Below, piece by piece: positions 8,790-17,615 of a stretch of 64,000 nucleotides of DNA. How positions within the stretch are numbered: position 1 is the first letter of the stretch; each line of letters starts with the position of its first letter. The notes below the pieces were generated by a model. That model was not told where the DNA came from, made no database searches, and was given only the letters and a program-made list of their open reading frames with translations. Source of the stretch: Mucilaginibacter ginsenosidivorax (GTDB lineage: Bacteria; Bacteroidota; Bacteroidia; Sphingobacteriales; Sphingobacteriaceae); NCBI RefSeq assembly GCF_007971525.1, contig NZ_CP042437.1:1302001-1366000 (forward strand), given 5' to 3'. The position numbers were made by a program, and so were the translations under genes.

Positions 8790-9608
8790 TTAAATGAGTT
8801 GTGTTATGGTTTGTTTGATTTTGTCTTTTACGCCAGGATTTAGCCCTTTTTGTTTTAGTAATTCTTTAAACGAATTCACCGACTTTTTTTCCTGCAGCTT
8901 CAGCATCACGTCGGCAATGGCCGATTGTAATAATGGCGAATCCTGCTGAACGATGGATGCTATAAGTCCCTGCCGCACCTCCGGATGGGCTGCCAGGTGG
9001 GTTAAAGCATCCAGCGTACTTAAACGCACGTTTACGTTCGGATCGTTGTTAAGGGTAGCAAACAAGGCATCAATAACCTCCTTATCGGCATGCTTAATCT
9101 CGCTGGTATAGCTTACCCCTCTTATCCTTTCAGATGCCGACGGGTTTTCCAACAACGCCAGCATCATGGTTTGTTTTAGTTCATGTACCTGCGAAGTAAG
9201 ATTTTTTAACTGCTCGTCCTGTTTGCCTGCTGTGCTTCCCCTGAAAGCCAGGTAACCGGCGCCAAAACTAACTAATACTATAACCAGGCTATAAGCCAGT
9301 GGCCAGCGTTGTTGCCATTGCCATAAGCGGGCAAATTGTTCTTTTATACTAAAAACAGGCTTATTCTCCTCAACCGATTCCTTGTAAGTATCCAGCATAG
9401 CTTTAAACTTTAGCTCCATATGGGCACCTGGCTCAGGTGCCTGTATATCACCCATTAAAGCCCACACCTGCTGCATTTCGGCAAGTTGCTGCATGCAATC
9501 CTGGCAACCCGATACGTGTTTTTCAAACTCATCACGCCCGGCAGCGGTTAACTCATTGCTTATATAGCCGCTAAATTTTTCTTCGTATTGCGCACAATTC
9601 ATCTTCAT
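8790..9608 (-). CDS. Anti-sigma factor with zinc finger, TM helix and HEAT-like tail
   Basis: A 272-residue protein. The N-terminal 40 residues form a zf-HC2 anti-sigma zinc finger (Cys5, then HVSGCQDC). A single TM helix lies near residues 104-124 (WPLAYSLVIVLVSFGAGYLA). The periplasmic part (about 135-272) has a coiled-coil start and then a HEAT-like helical repeat (DPNVNVRLSTLDALTHLAAH). The start codon lies 4 bases after the stop of the sigma factor gene. The expected job is to hold the ECF sigma factor at the membrane until an envelope signal arrives. Confidence 0.87.
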   Translation of the reverse strand: MKMNCAQYEEKFSGYISNELTAAGRDEFEKHVSGCQDCMQQLAEMQQVWALMGDIQAPEPGAHMELKFKAMLDTYKESVEENKPVFSIKEQFARLWQWQQRWPLAYSLVIVLVSFGAGYLAFRGSTAGKQDEQLKNLTSQVHELKQTMMLALLENPSASERIRGVSYTSEIKHADKEVIDALFATLNNDPNVNVRLSTLDALTHLAAHPEVRQGLIASIVQQDSPLLQSAIADVMLKLQEKKSVNSFKELLKQKGLNPGVKDKIKQTITQLI

Positions 9609-9612
9609 CTGT

Positions 9613-10164
9613 TTAACGTTCCATTTTGGCGTAAATATCTTTTAACTCCTGCATAGCCCTAAAGGCGCGCACTTTGGCAGCGCCCTCGGTAATGCCTAAA
9701 ATTTGCCCTATTTCCTGGTACTTCAGCTCCTGAAAACGGCTAAGCGTTAGTATTTCCCTGTTGTCATCGCTCAGCTTTTCCATCGCCTTGTATAACCCTG
9801 CGTTGGCCTGTTTCTTTTCAAGATGTTCATCAGCGTTGGTGCCTCCCGGCAGCCTGTCGGCCAATTCGCCTATATCCTGGTGTACGCCTTGTTTTCCACC
9901 TTTTTTGGCATTGTCTTTTAACACGTTACGGGCAATCTGGTACATCCAGGCCACAAATTCCCCCTCGCCCGTAAAACTGCCACGATACCGCAGCATTTTG
10001 TAAAACACGGTTTGTACCATATCCTCGCTGGCCTCGCGCTGATAGGTCATGTGGAACAGGAAGCCATATAAGGCACGGTAATGCCTTTGGAACAGCAGCC
10101 CCATCCTATCCAGCTCTCCGGCTTTTACCCGGAGCATGATCGTGTTATCACTTAGTGCGTTCAA
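9613..10164 (-). CDS. ECF RNA polymerase sigma factor
   Basis: A 183-residue sigma-70 family ECF protein. Region 2 is visible at about residues 20-95 (LLFQRHYRALYGFLFHMT, DMVQTVFYKMLRYR, FVAWMYQIARNVLKD) and region 4 at about 125-180 (LSDDNREILTLSRFQELKYQEIG followed by GITEGAAKVRAFRAMQELK). It is the first gene of a five-gene run and probably activates its own operon through the promoter-like motif just upstream. Confidence 0.92.
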   Translation of the reverse strand: MNALSDNTIMLRVKAGELDRMGLLFQRHYRALYGFLFHMTYQREASEDMVQTVFYKMLRYRGSFTGEGEFVAWMYQIARNVLKDNAKKGGKQGVHQDIGELADRLPGGTNADEHLEKKQANAGLYKAMEKLSDDNREILTLSRFQELKYQEIGQILGITEGAAKVRAFRAMQELKDIYAKMER

Positions 10165-10192
10165 AAAGGCCTGGTTGCGTTAGTTATATATT

Positions 10193-10221
10193 GGAGACCG
10201 CCGTAATTTTAATTGGTTACA
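10193..10221 (-). promoter_or_regulatory. Candidate ECF-type promoter of the sigma/anti-sigma operon
   Basis: Read on the minus strand, TGTAACC (10215-10221) and GGTCTCC (10193-10199) are placed so that AAC and GTC are 17 bases apart, the spacing expected of an ECF promoter with an AAC -35 core and a GTC -10 core. It lies about 29 bases before the sigma gene start. The assignment is by pattern only. Confidence 0.4.
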
Positions 10222-10619
10222 GGAAATTTAAACTTTTTTTGGGAAAAGGGCGAAAGGTTAAAGGCGAAAGGTTAAAGGTAAAAGCAGGGCAAACGCATCT
10301 GAATAGCTAATGGAATGAGCTTATGGCGTCGGGAAGACGTAAGCATCAAACGACATCTTGTTTTTATTGGCTGATCGTGGTTAAATGATCCAGCTAACGA
10401 AGGGATTTGTATTGGCCAACAACAGGCGTAATTATTTGGATGCACCTAAATTTCGCTAATTTTAATGTTAACCATAAAAAAATACAAAACATTGGTTATC
10501 AAATATTTATAAAAAATATATTTGAAATATTTTAAGTTATGTTAACCCAAAACGTAAAGTACTAAACAACGGCTTGAACGCAGGCGACGACTCATTTCAT
10601 CCCCTAAGAACCATCATAC
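10222..10619. other. Intergenic with a 7-bp-period array
   Basis: The gap behind the ECF promoter contains a clean heptamer array at 10251-10284 (CGAAAGG TTAAAGG CGAAAGG TTAAAGG TAAAAG). The remainder up to the histidine kinase stop is AT-rich with no convincing gene, hairpin or promoter. Confidence 0.55.
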
Positions 10620-13205
10620 CTACTCCAGCGGCAATGTAAACCAAAATGTACTCCCCTGCCCTAATTCACTTTCCACCCCAATTTCGCCGCCATGGCGTTT
10701 GACAATTTCCGAACTGATATATAAGCCCAAACCCAGGCCGGCGTTTTGGTAGCTGGCAGGTTCGGCCCGGTAATAACGATCAAAAAGATGGCCTATTTTT
10801 TCTTTTGACATACCCGGGCCGGTATCTTTTACAGATATCCTGGCAAAATCATCCAGTTTTTCGATGACGATATAAATAATTTTTGACTCGGGCGCGTATT
10901 TAACAGAATTGTTTACCAGGTTTACCAATACCTTGTCTACCTGTTGTTCGTCAGCATAAACAATTAAACTTTCATCACCCTGAACTATAAGTTCATGCTT
11001 GCCGGTTATACGCACATGACTGCAGCAAACATTTAGCATGGCTGCAATATTAAAAGGCTCTTTGTGAAGTTGTAGTTTTGTTTCGTTCATCCGGCTCACA
11101 TTCAGCAAATCTTCAACCAAAGCGCTTATTTTGCCCATGCTCCGGCTCGATTGCTCTATCAGCCTGGGTAGCATTTGCGACGATGGATCATCCTTCATAC
11201 GCTCAAGCAATTGCAACGAAGCTTTTAAACTTGTAATTGGCGTTTTAAGCTCATGACTGGCAATACTGATAAAATCATCTTTGCGTTGTTCCTGCTCACG
11301 GCGGTCGGTTATATCAAACATTACACCCGAAAAATGCGAGGGCTTGCCAGGCTCAGCTTCATATAACTTACCTGTAGCTTTTACCCACCTGGTTTGGTTA
11401 TCGTGATAACCAACAATGGGGTGTTCAATTTCATGCATTGCGCCCGTTTCTATAGAATGTTCAATAGAGTTGAGCACCATTTCGCGGTAAGGTTCCGGTA
11501 TTTGCCGGGCAGCTGCATGGTATGACATTTCCTCGTCGGCATTAAAACCAAACAACTGCCTAAGCCTGCCATTTGTAATTAATTCCCGTGTAGCTGTATT
11601 AATGTACCATGTACCCATATCGGCAGCCTCTACAGCAATACGCTGCTTTTCTTCTGCCCGTTCAATGGCTTTTCGGGCTTTTACCTGCTCGGTTACCACA
11701 TGGGCCAGCAACATAATACTGATAGTTTTACCTGCCGGGTCTTTTAATGGCTGATAAACAAAGTTGGAGTATACCTCTTCAATTTTCCCTTCCTGTTCCA
11801 ATAAGGTTTTAACTTCGTTACCGTAATAAGGGTTACCGCTTGCGTAAACATTCTCCAGCAAATCCAGGTACTTTCGTCCAGTCCATTCCGGAATTGCTTC
11901 TTGCAGAGGTTTACCAATAATATCGTCAGTTTTTCCCCATACTTCTAAAACCTTTTTATTGGCCGATTCAACAATAAAATTGCGGCCTTTCAATACAGCA
12001 ATTGCAACAGGAGCATCGGCCAGCATATAACTTAGCTTAGCCTCACGCTCGGCCAGTTCAATAATATTCGCACTTAAATTCTCCTTTGCTTGTATCAGTT
12101 CTTCGTTGGTAGCCAGCAGCTCTTCATTTGCGGCAGCCAATTCCTCGTTTGATGCACCTATCTCTTCGTTAAGCGCCTTTTGCTGGTCGTAACTTTTCTC
12201 CAACAGCTGCCGGGCTTCAACAATCCCCGTAATATCATTGGCGGCAACTACTATCCCGGTTACATTTCCATCTGCATCAAATAAGGGGTCGTAGTAAAAG
12301 CTTATGTATTTAACTATCGTACCGGCCGGTGTATTTAAATAAAATAATTCTTCATCCTCACCATAACTGATACCTGTATCGTAAACCATGGCCAGGAAAG
12401 CGGCAAAGGGCTGCCCTTCTAATTCGGGCAATAGCTTCAGTAGCTGTTTCCCGGTAATATCTCCGGCAATTTTACCCCAAATATCGGCAATTGCCTGGTT
12501 TGCTATTTCAATTACCCAATTACGCCCTCTTATTATGGCCAGCGGGTTACGCGCTGTAGCTATCAGGGTTCTTAAATTCAGTTCACTCTCAAATAGTTCT
12601 TTGGTACGCCTGGCAACCCGTTCTTCTAATAATACGTTCGCCCGCTGTAATTCTTCCTGTGTTGCCAACAGTTCTTCATTGCTCGCCTCCAATTCTTCTA
12701 CCGTGGCTTGTATTTCATGGTTGGCCTCACTCAATTTACTGTTAACTGTTACAAGCTCGTCTTTTGAAAGTGCGAGCCCCTTTTCGGCCAATACCCTATC
12801 GGTTACATTGGTAACCATATGAATTATGTACTGGATATTATGGGCATCGTCAAAAACAGGAGTATTTAAAGGTTCCCAGTAGCGGGTTATAAATTTGCCG
12901 GCAACTACAGGGTGCGGTACATCATAATGCTGCAGCGCCATTTTATGGGGCTGCTTATTGCGTAAAACTGATTGCAGCGATGCATTTAGGTTAAATACCC
13001 CTTTCGCTTCCGGCGTATTTGGGTTATCAGGAAAAACGTCAAATACATTGCGCCCTACTATGTTTTGGCGGATGGTTTCTGTTTCCCTTAAATATTGATC
13101 ACTGGCGGTCAGTATCAGCAATTGCGGCGACAAAATAGCTATAGAAACCGGAACGGTTTCCAATACCTTAAGCGTTTGGGCAGATGGACCAATATTTATA
13201 GACAT
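10620..13205 (-). CDS. Multi-PAS soluble hybrid-type sensor histidine kinase
   Basis: An 861-residue kinase without TM helices, so a cytoplasmic sensor. Order: PAS (about 10-125), a coiled coil full of EELEASNEELLATQEEL-type heptads (about 135-205), PAS (about 210-325), a second coiled coil, PAS (about 385-505), PAS/PAC (about 515-635), HisKA with phospho-acceptor His651 in SHELKTPITSL, and HATPase_c with the N box NLVNNSVKYAP, G1 DTGPGMS and G2 GLGLGLYIS. No receiver domain and no response regulator next door, so its partner is elsewhere. The coiled coils between PAS domains are typical of signal helices. Confidence 0.93.
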   Translation of the reverse strand: MSINIGPSAQTLKVLETVPVSIAILSPQLLILTASDQYLRETETIRQNIVGRNVFDVFPDNPNTPEAKGVFNLNASLQSVLRNKQPHKMALQHYDVPHPVVAGKFITRYWEPLNTPVFDDAHNIQYIIHMVTNVTDRVLAEKGLALSKDELVTVNSKLSEANHEIQATVEELEASNEELLATQEELQRANVLLEERVARRTKELFESELNLRTLIATARNPLAIIRGRNWVIEIANQAIADIWGKIAGDITGKQLLKLLPELEGQPFAAFLAMVYDTGISYGEDEELFYLNTPAGTIVKYISFYYDPLFDADGNVTGIVVAANDITGIVEARQLLEKSYDQQKALNEEIGASNEELAAANEELLATNEELIQAKENLSANIIELAEREAKLSYMLADAPVAIAVLKGRNFIVESANKKVLEVWGKTDDIIGKPLQEAIPEWTGRKYLDLLENVYASGNPYYGNEVKTLLEQEGKIEEVYSNFVYQPLKDPAGKTISIMLLAHVVTEQVKARKAIERAEEKQRIAVEAADMGTWYINTATRELITNGRLRQLFGFNADEEMSYHAAARQIPEPYREMVLNSIEHSIETGAMHEIEHPIVGYHDNQTRWVKATGKLYEAEPGKPSHFSGVMFDITDRREQEQRKDDFISIASHELKTPITSLKASLQLLERMKDDPSSQMLPRLIEQSSRSMGKISALVEDLLNVSRMNETKLQLHKEPFNIAAMLNVCCSHVRITGKHELIVQGDESLIVYADEQQVDKVLVNLVNNSVKYAPESKIIYIVIEKLDDFARISVKDTGPGMSKEKIGHLFDRYYRAEPASYQNAGLGLGLYISSEIVKRHGGEIGVESELGQGSTFWFTLPLE

Positions 13206-13343
13206 AGATAGGTTATAAGCCGCAATTTACTTGGTGTTTTGCAAAATTTAAAGTAATAATTAAAATAAACCCCAACGTTAATTTATTTTAACAAAACAAT
13301 ATTGTAGCTACCGGGAATAATACATTCTTAAACTAATACTCTC

Positions 13344-13351
13344 TAAATTTG
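13344..13351 (+). promoter_or_regulatory. Bacteroidota -7 promoter element before yjbQ-like gene
   Basis: TAAATTTG fits the TAnnTTTG -7 consensus and lies 23 bases before the ATG. No clear TTG at the -33 spacing was found. Confidence 0.35.
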
Positions 13352-13374
13352 TTACCTAACTACAGTTTTAAAAA

Positions 13375-13797
13375 ATGCAGATACACCAGCAAGCTATCAG
13401 ACTACGCGAACGCAAACGAGGTTTCCATTTAATAACCGCCGAGGTGTTGCAGGCACTGCCGCAAATAACCAGTATCAGGATAGGCATGTTACAGGTTTTC
13501 ATTCAACATACTTCGGCATCGCTCACCATTAATGAAAATGCCGATCCAACTGTACGCCTGGATTTTGAAATGTATTTTAACAAAGCTGTACCCGAAAATG
13601 ACCCCGACTACCGGCACGATGATGAAGGATCTGACGATATGCCCGCCCACTTGAAAGCGGCAATGTTAGGCAGCTCGGTAATGGTACCTATCCGTAACGG
13701 CAGGCCTGCGTTTGGCACCTGGCAGGGTATTTATTTATGCGAACACCGCAACTATGGCGGCAGCCGCGATTTGGTAATTACTGCCTGGGGAGAATAG
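13375..13797 (+). CDS. YjbQ/UPF0047 family protein
   Basis: A 140-residue protein matching the UPF0047 (YjbQ) family along its entire length. The signature stretches are FIQHTSASLTINENADP (about 41-57), DDMPAHLKAAMLG (about 87-99) and GTWQGIYLCEHR (about 116-127). YjbQ proteins show thiamine phosphate synthase side activity, and database names follow that, but their true role is not settled. Single gene with its own promoter-like element. Confidence 0.9.
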   Translation: MQIHQQAIRLRERKRGFHLITAEVLQALPQITSIRIGMLQVFIQHTSASLTINENADPTVRLDFEMYFNKAVPENDPDYRHDDEGSDDMPAHLKAAMLGSSVMVPIRNGRPAFGTWQGIYLCEHRNYGGSRDLVITAWGE

Positions 13798-13944
13798 CCT
13801 TATCCATCCCCTACCAAAGTTTTGCCAAAAAATCCATTGCAGATTTTCCTTATTTTTTGTCAGATTACCGTCTTAAACACACTAATTAAACGCTATCCGC
13901 CAGAGATGGCTCAGGCAGGGCTTCACATATCCCAAATGTTATTA

Positions 13945-13952
13945 TATATTTG
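13945..13952 (+). promoter_or_regulatory. -7 promoter element before the Nudix-like regulator gene
   Basis: TATATTTG matches TAnnTTTG and lies 27 bases before the ATG at 13980, giving a plausible short leader. Confidence 0.4.
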
Positions 13953-13979
13953 TTTTTGTTATAAACCTTTACGATAAAA

Positions 13980-14681
13980 ATGCAGAAGTATTCGAAACAA
14001 ACCAGGTTATTATTAGCTGTAGATTGTATAATTTTTGGCTTTGACGGGGAGGTTTTAAAAATATTGCTGATCAAGAGAGGGTTTCAGCCCGAAAAGGGTA
14101 ACTGGAGCTTAATGGGTGGCTTTGTTCAGAATGAAGAGAGCCTTGACCAGGCGGCTAACCGTATTCTGAAACAGCTTACCGGCCTTGAAGGCGTGTACCT
14201 TGAACAATTATACACCTTTGGCGATCCGAACCGGGACCCATTAGAACGCACCGTTTCTGTGGCTTATTTTGCTTTAATTGACATTCATAAATATGAAACC
14301 CAAATAAGCGCCGATTATCATGCCGAATGGTTTCAGCTAAAACGGGTGCCGAAACTGATATTCGATCAGCAGGAAATGGTTGAACAGGCGCGCAAACGCA
14401 TCCGTTACAAAGCGGCCATGCACCCCATCCTGTTTGAGTTGTTGCCTACAAAATTCACCATACCACAGTTACAGATCCTGTACGAGAGTGTATTTAATAC
14501 CACTATTGATAAGCGCAATTTTAGCAAACGGGTACTGGCTACGGGGCTGCTTATTAAACTGGCCGATAAGGATAAAGCAGGCTCTAAACGAGGGGCTTAC
14601 TATTACCAGTTGAACATGCAAAATTACTATGCAAAATTCCAGGCGTTCATGAATTTTATCCCAAATCCGGATAGCTTGTAA
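13980..14681 (+). CDS. Nudix-related transcriptional regulator (NrtR/AraR-like)
   Basis: A 233-residue protein with an N-terminal Nudix fold (about 10-145) and a C-terminal winged helix (about 150-225, FTIPQLQILYESVF ... NFSKRVLATGLL). The Nudix box position reads GFVQNEESLDQAANRILKQL: the Gly and first Glu are kept, but the REUXEE core is RILKQL, so the metal-binding glutamates needed for hydrolysis are missing. This pattern, plus the winged helix, is known from Nudix-fold transcription factors such as NrtR and the arabinose regulator AraR of Bacteroides. A sugar or nucleotide effector is therefore more likely than catalysis. No catabolic operon is adjacent, so the target is unknown. Confidence 0.82.
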   Translation: MQKYSKQTRLLLAVDCIIFGFDGEVLKILLIKRGFQPEKGNWSLMGGFVQNEESLDQAANRILKQLTGLEGVYLEQLYTFGDPNRDPLERTVSVAYFALIDIHKYETQISADYHAEWFQLKRVPKLIFDQQEMVEQARKRIRYKAAMHPILFELLPTKFTIPQLQILYESVFNTTIDKRNFSKRVLATGLLIKLADKDKAGSKRGAYYYQLNMQNYYAKFQAFMNFIPNPDSL

Positions 14682-14730
14682 GGGATGATAAGATTCTTCG
14701 ACCGCTACCTATAACATATCAAATTTTCCT

Positions 14731-14814
14731 GTCATCCTGAGGTACGAAGGATCTATCAGATCTGCATGACTGATAGAAAAGTTCGCGAATAGATGCTTCG
14801 TACCTACCCATGAC
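14731..14814. repeat. 84-base hairpin repeat, copy 1
   Basis: This block runs from GTCATCCTGAGG to ACCTACCCATGAC and can fold through TACGAAGGATCTAT against ATAGATGCTTCGTA. Its reverse complement recurs with the same length at 62997-63080 with only a few changes, so the same element sits in opposite orientation in the second repeat cluster. Confidence 0.8.
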
Positions 14815-14843
14815 ATGCTGTTAATACCCCTTTGTCATTCTGA

Positions 14844-14880
14844 GTTACCACCAGGTAAGCTGGAAAAAACAGTGATGACG
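14844..14880. repeat. 37-base repeat, inverted relative to 60454-60490
   Basis: GTTACCACCAGGTAAGC followed by TGGAAAAAACAGTGATGACG is nearly the reverse complement of 60454-60490, which has the same length. In both places it lies next to the GCGAGGTACGAAGC hairpin repeat, so the two form one compound element. Confidence 0.75.
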
Positions 14881-14906
14881 TTTGTGAAATAACATTTATA
14901 AAACCC

Positions 14907-14981
14907 TCATTGCGAGGTACGAAGCAATCCCGAACTATGTGGGACTTAGCATGTCGGGGATTGCTTCGTACCTCGCAATGA
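14907..14981. repeat. Near-perfect hairpin repeat, copy 1
   Basis: Arms of 25 bases (TCATTGCGAGGTACGAAGCA...) pair perfectly with the right side, enclosing a loop that reads CGAACTATGTGGGACTTAGC. The second copy at 60336-60416 has the same arms but the loop is the reverse complement, so the element is inverted there. Confidence 0.85.
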
Positions 14982-15056
14982 CGGTAATTTTATATTGATA
15001 TTCAGCAACTTACAAGTACGTCATTATAAACAGAGTGAAGAACTATTTCTTGAACG

Positions 15057-15200
15057 AAGTGAAAAATCTGTTAACCGACATGCATCGCCGACGGAAAAGT
15101 TCGCGAATAGATCCTTCACTACGTTCAGGATGACAGTTCTCTTATTGTATGTCATTCTACGTTCAGAGTTTCGCCGAATTTTACCCCTACCTATAACAAG
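15057..15200. repeat. Further degenerate hairpin repeats
   Basis: 15057-15138 contains GAAAAGTTCGCGAATAGATC and CAGGATGACAG, a diverged relative of the 84-base element. 15149-15200 (GTCATTCTACGTTCAGAG ... CCGAATTTTACCCC) is the inverse of the unit repeated three times at 62703-62872. Together with the elements above, nearly all of the 543-base gap 14682-15224 is repeat-derived; it holds no gene. Confidence 0.65.
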
Positions 15201-15224
15201 TCTGATATTCCATACATTCCACTA

Positions 15225-16187
15225 TTACCAATCGGGGTTGAATTTTACCCAATAAATATCATCCCAACCGTTTCCCGCACCACTTAACAGTTCTTTTAAT
15301 TGCCCGTAATTTTTGGATTTACCATTTATCAAACCTTTGTTTAACCTGCTGCTGGTAAATACCAGGTATTTTTTATCCCAGGTTACAAAAGGGCAATAAT
15401 CAATAGCTACGGAGTTAATTGGCTGTGGCAGATGCTTTACTGGCTTCCAGTTACCCGCCTTATCTTTACGACTCATGTATAAATCTCCACGGCCAAGGTT
15501 ATCCGGCCGGCCATCCGAACTAAAAAGAATAAATTGCTCGTCGGGATCAACAAAGGCATTAAACTCATCGTATTTGGTATTGATGTCTTCGGGCAGGCTT
15601 TCCGGCTTGCCAAAACCGCCAGCTGCCACCGGTTTGCAAATTACAATATCCTCACTGCCCTTGCCATAATCGGCCTCTACAGTAAAATACAAGTTGCCGC
15701 TGTGGGTTATGCTGGGGTAAAATTCGTTTTTATCGGTGTTAACTATCGGGCCTAAGTTCTCCGGTTCTGTCCATGTACCATTCGGTTTGCGCTTAATCCG
15801 CCAAATGTCAAAGTCTTTTTTTACGGGATTGCTTGCCGTAGGCCTGTCTGATGAGAAATAAACCATTTGCCCATCGGGCGAGAAGGCAGCCTCCAAATCT
15901 TTATACCGCCCCGAAAATGGGGCAACCTGCGGCTTACTCCATTTGCCATTATTTTTAACAAGGTGTAAAATGGTGCTGGTTACAAAACGGGGCTGTTGTA
16001 AAGTATAAAATATCTCGTCGCCTTTTGGCGATATGGCAAAGTCGCGGTTGCTTAGTCCGTCTGTAAGCAGTCCTTCAGCAAAAAACCTCGGGGTGTCAGT
16101 TGGTAATGTCGCATCGGGATAAATTACCTGGGCAAGAGTTTTATTACCCATAATTAATAAGAGAGTGGCAAAAATAATTTTATACAT
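15225..16187 (-). CDS. Exported PD40 beta-propeller protein (TolB-like)
   Basis: A 320-residue protein with a signal peptide (about 1-19, ending TLAQ) and a WD40-like/PD40 propeller. The repeats are seen as ISPKGDEIFYT, AAFSPDGQMVYFSSDRP, PSITHSGNLYFT, AFVDPDEQFILFSSDG and PFVTWDKKYLVFTSSR, each with the SPDG-IYFSSD-type signature. Such proteins are periplasmic or surface-exposed and probably bind a ligand or protein. It stands alone, divergent from the DUF885 gene. Confidence 0.87.
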   Translation of the reverse strand: MYKIIFATLLLIMGNKTLAQVIYPDATLPTDTPRFFAEGLLTDGLSNRDFAISPKGDEIFYTLQQPRFVTSTILHLVKNNGKWSKPQVAPFSGRYKDLEAAFSPDGQMVYFSSDRPTASNPVKKDFDIWRIKRKPNGTWTEPENLGPIVNTDKNEFYPSITHSGNLYFTVEADYGKGSEDIVICKPVAAGGFGKPESLPEDINTKYDEFNAFVDPDEQFILFSSDGRPDNLGRGDLYMSRKDKAGNWKPVKHLPQPINSVAIDYCPFVTWDKKYLVFTSSRLNKGLINGKSKNYGQLKELLSGAGNGWDDIYWVKFNPDW

Positions 16188-16275
16188 AGCGGTTACAATT
16201 TACATTATAAAGCGCATGTTTTGTAACATCGGTACCAAATTATCATCGAATATATAACCATTCAAATACCAGTTG

Positions 16276-17565
16276 ATGAAGATAAGTTTATGTTGTTTTT
16301 ACTTTTTTATGCTGTGCTTAGTTAATGCCGGCGCGCAGGAAAAGTTTGATGCTTTTTCGGACAAGTTTGTAAAGGATTACAATGCCCTTAACCTGCCGCA
16401 GCTTGAGCTGAGTTATGTAAGTGGGCTAGAACACATTGGCAGCCCTGAAAGCATACAAAAGCAAGTTGCTTTTTTTACCTGGGCTCAGACAAGCCTTTTA
16501 AATTATAAAGCCGATAAACTAACGCAAGCACAAAAGCTGGACTATAACCTGATCACCTATGAAACTGGGCTAAACCTGGAGCGCCTTGCGCTGGAACAGG
16601 AATGGGTAAAACACCGACCCGACAAAATACCGGCAGGCGGCATTATAACTATACCCAACGGTAAGGCATGGTATGCCTATTTACTGAAACGTTGGGTAAG
16701 CGCCAAAGTAACACCCGACGAGATTTACAAATTTGGCCTTACGGAAGTGGCCCGCGTACAGCGGCACATTGAATTAGTGCGGCAACAAACCGGTTTACCA
16801 GATGATGTTTTTTATAAACATTTAAATGATGCCGTTTTTTTTGAAAGCGACCCTAAAGTAGTGCAAGAAAGCTTTGAGCATACCAAAGCAATTATATATA
16901 CCAACCTGCCCAGGCTGTTTAATGATGCGGAGCCAAACCCTTTAAAAATAAAAGCAGGCGAGAGTAAGCAACTGGCGCAAACACCGGGCTATTACGATAA
17001 CAATACTTTTTATTATAACCTTTTTGATAAGCCTTACAATAAGCGCCAATACGATTGGCTGTTTATTCACGAAGCCGTTCCAGGGCACCACTACCAGGCA
17101 AGTGTTGAAAGCAAAACCAAAACATCGGCAGTACAGCAGCTTTTTTATTACATGGGCTTTGCCGAAGGCTGGGGTGCATATACCGAAGAATTAGGCAAGC
17201 AATTAGGGGTATATCAAACGCCCTATGATGAGTTGGGCAAATGGGAATGGGATATAGTACGATCGGTACGTGTACCGCTTGATGTTGGGCTAAACTATTA
17301 CGGCTGGACGGATGAACAAGCACTTGCCTTCTGGAAAAAGAACATCCGCAACCAGGATGACATAGCCCTGCGCGAAATAGCCCGTATGCGCCGCTGGCCT
17401 GCCCAGGTAGTTACTTACAAATACGGCGCGCTGCAAATACTGCAATGGAAAGAGGAATTACAAAAAAAACAGGGCAATGAATTTAACATCAGGGATTTTC
17501 ACTCGCGCGTGCTGGATCATGGCTCGCTGCCCTTGTTTTTGGTAAAAGAAAACGTATTCAGGTAA
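16276..17565 (+). CDS. DUF885 family exported putative metallopeptidase
   Basis: A 429-residue protein starting at ATG 16276 (the preceding TTG codon is not needed). A signal peptide covers residues 1-21 (MKISLCCFYFFMLCLVNAGA). The DUF885 domain fills the rest, and the putative zinc motif HEAVPGHHYQ begins at His265 (HExxxGHH), with the conserved EGWGAYTEELG (about 299-309) after it. DUF885 proteins resemble gluzincin peptidases, but substrates are mostly unknown. The C-terminus (LVKENVFR) is typical, so the gene is complete. It ends inside a perfect bidirectional hairpin. Confidence 0.88.
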   Translation: MKISLCCFYFFMLCLVNAGAQEKFDAFSDKFVKDYNALNLPQLELSYVSGLEHIGSPESIQKQVAFFTWAQTSLLNYKADKLTQAQKLDYNLITYETGLNLERLALEQEWVKHRPDKIPAGGIITIPNGKAWYAYLLKRWVSAKVTPDEIYKFGLTEVARVQRHIELVRQQTGLPDDVFYKHLNDAVFFESDPKVVQESFEHTKAIIYTNLPRLFNDAEPNPLKIKAGESKQLAQTPGYYDNNTFYYNLFDKPYNKRQYDWLFIHEAVPGHHYQASVESKTKTSAVQQLFYYMGFAEGWGAYTEELGKQLGVYQTPYDELGKWEWDIVRSVRVPLDVGLNYYGWTDEQALAFWKKNIRNQDDIALREIARMRRWPAQVVTYKYGALQILQWKEELQKKQGNEFNIRDFHSRVLDHGSLPLFLVKENVFR

Positions 17566-17610
17566 ATAAAACCTGCGCTGTTATTTATACTACCGCAGGT
17601 TTTATTTACC
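17561..17610. terminator. Perfect bidirectional terminator
   Basis: GGTAAATAAAACCTGCG (17561-17577) and its exact 17-base complement (17594-17610) flank a 16-base loop between two convergent genes. Both strands end in a T-rich run (TTTTATTTACC). The left arm overlaps the stop codon of the DUF885 gene. Confidence 0.85.
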
Positions 17611-17615
17611 ATGTA

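Noticed and set aside
10251..10284. Short array considered as CRISPR or origin iterons
   Set aside because: Units of 7 bp without spacers and no cas or replication gene nearby.
14995..15255. 86-codon frame in the repeat cluster
   Set aside because: Runs through hairpin repeats and has no protein-like pattern.
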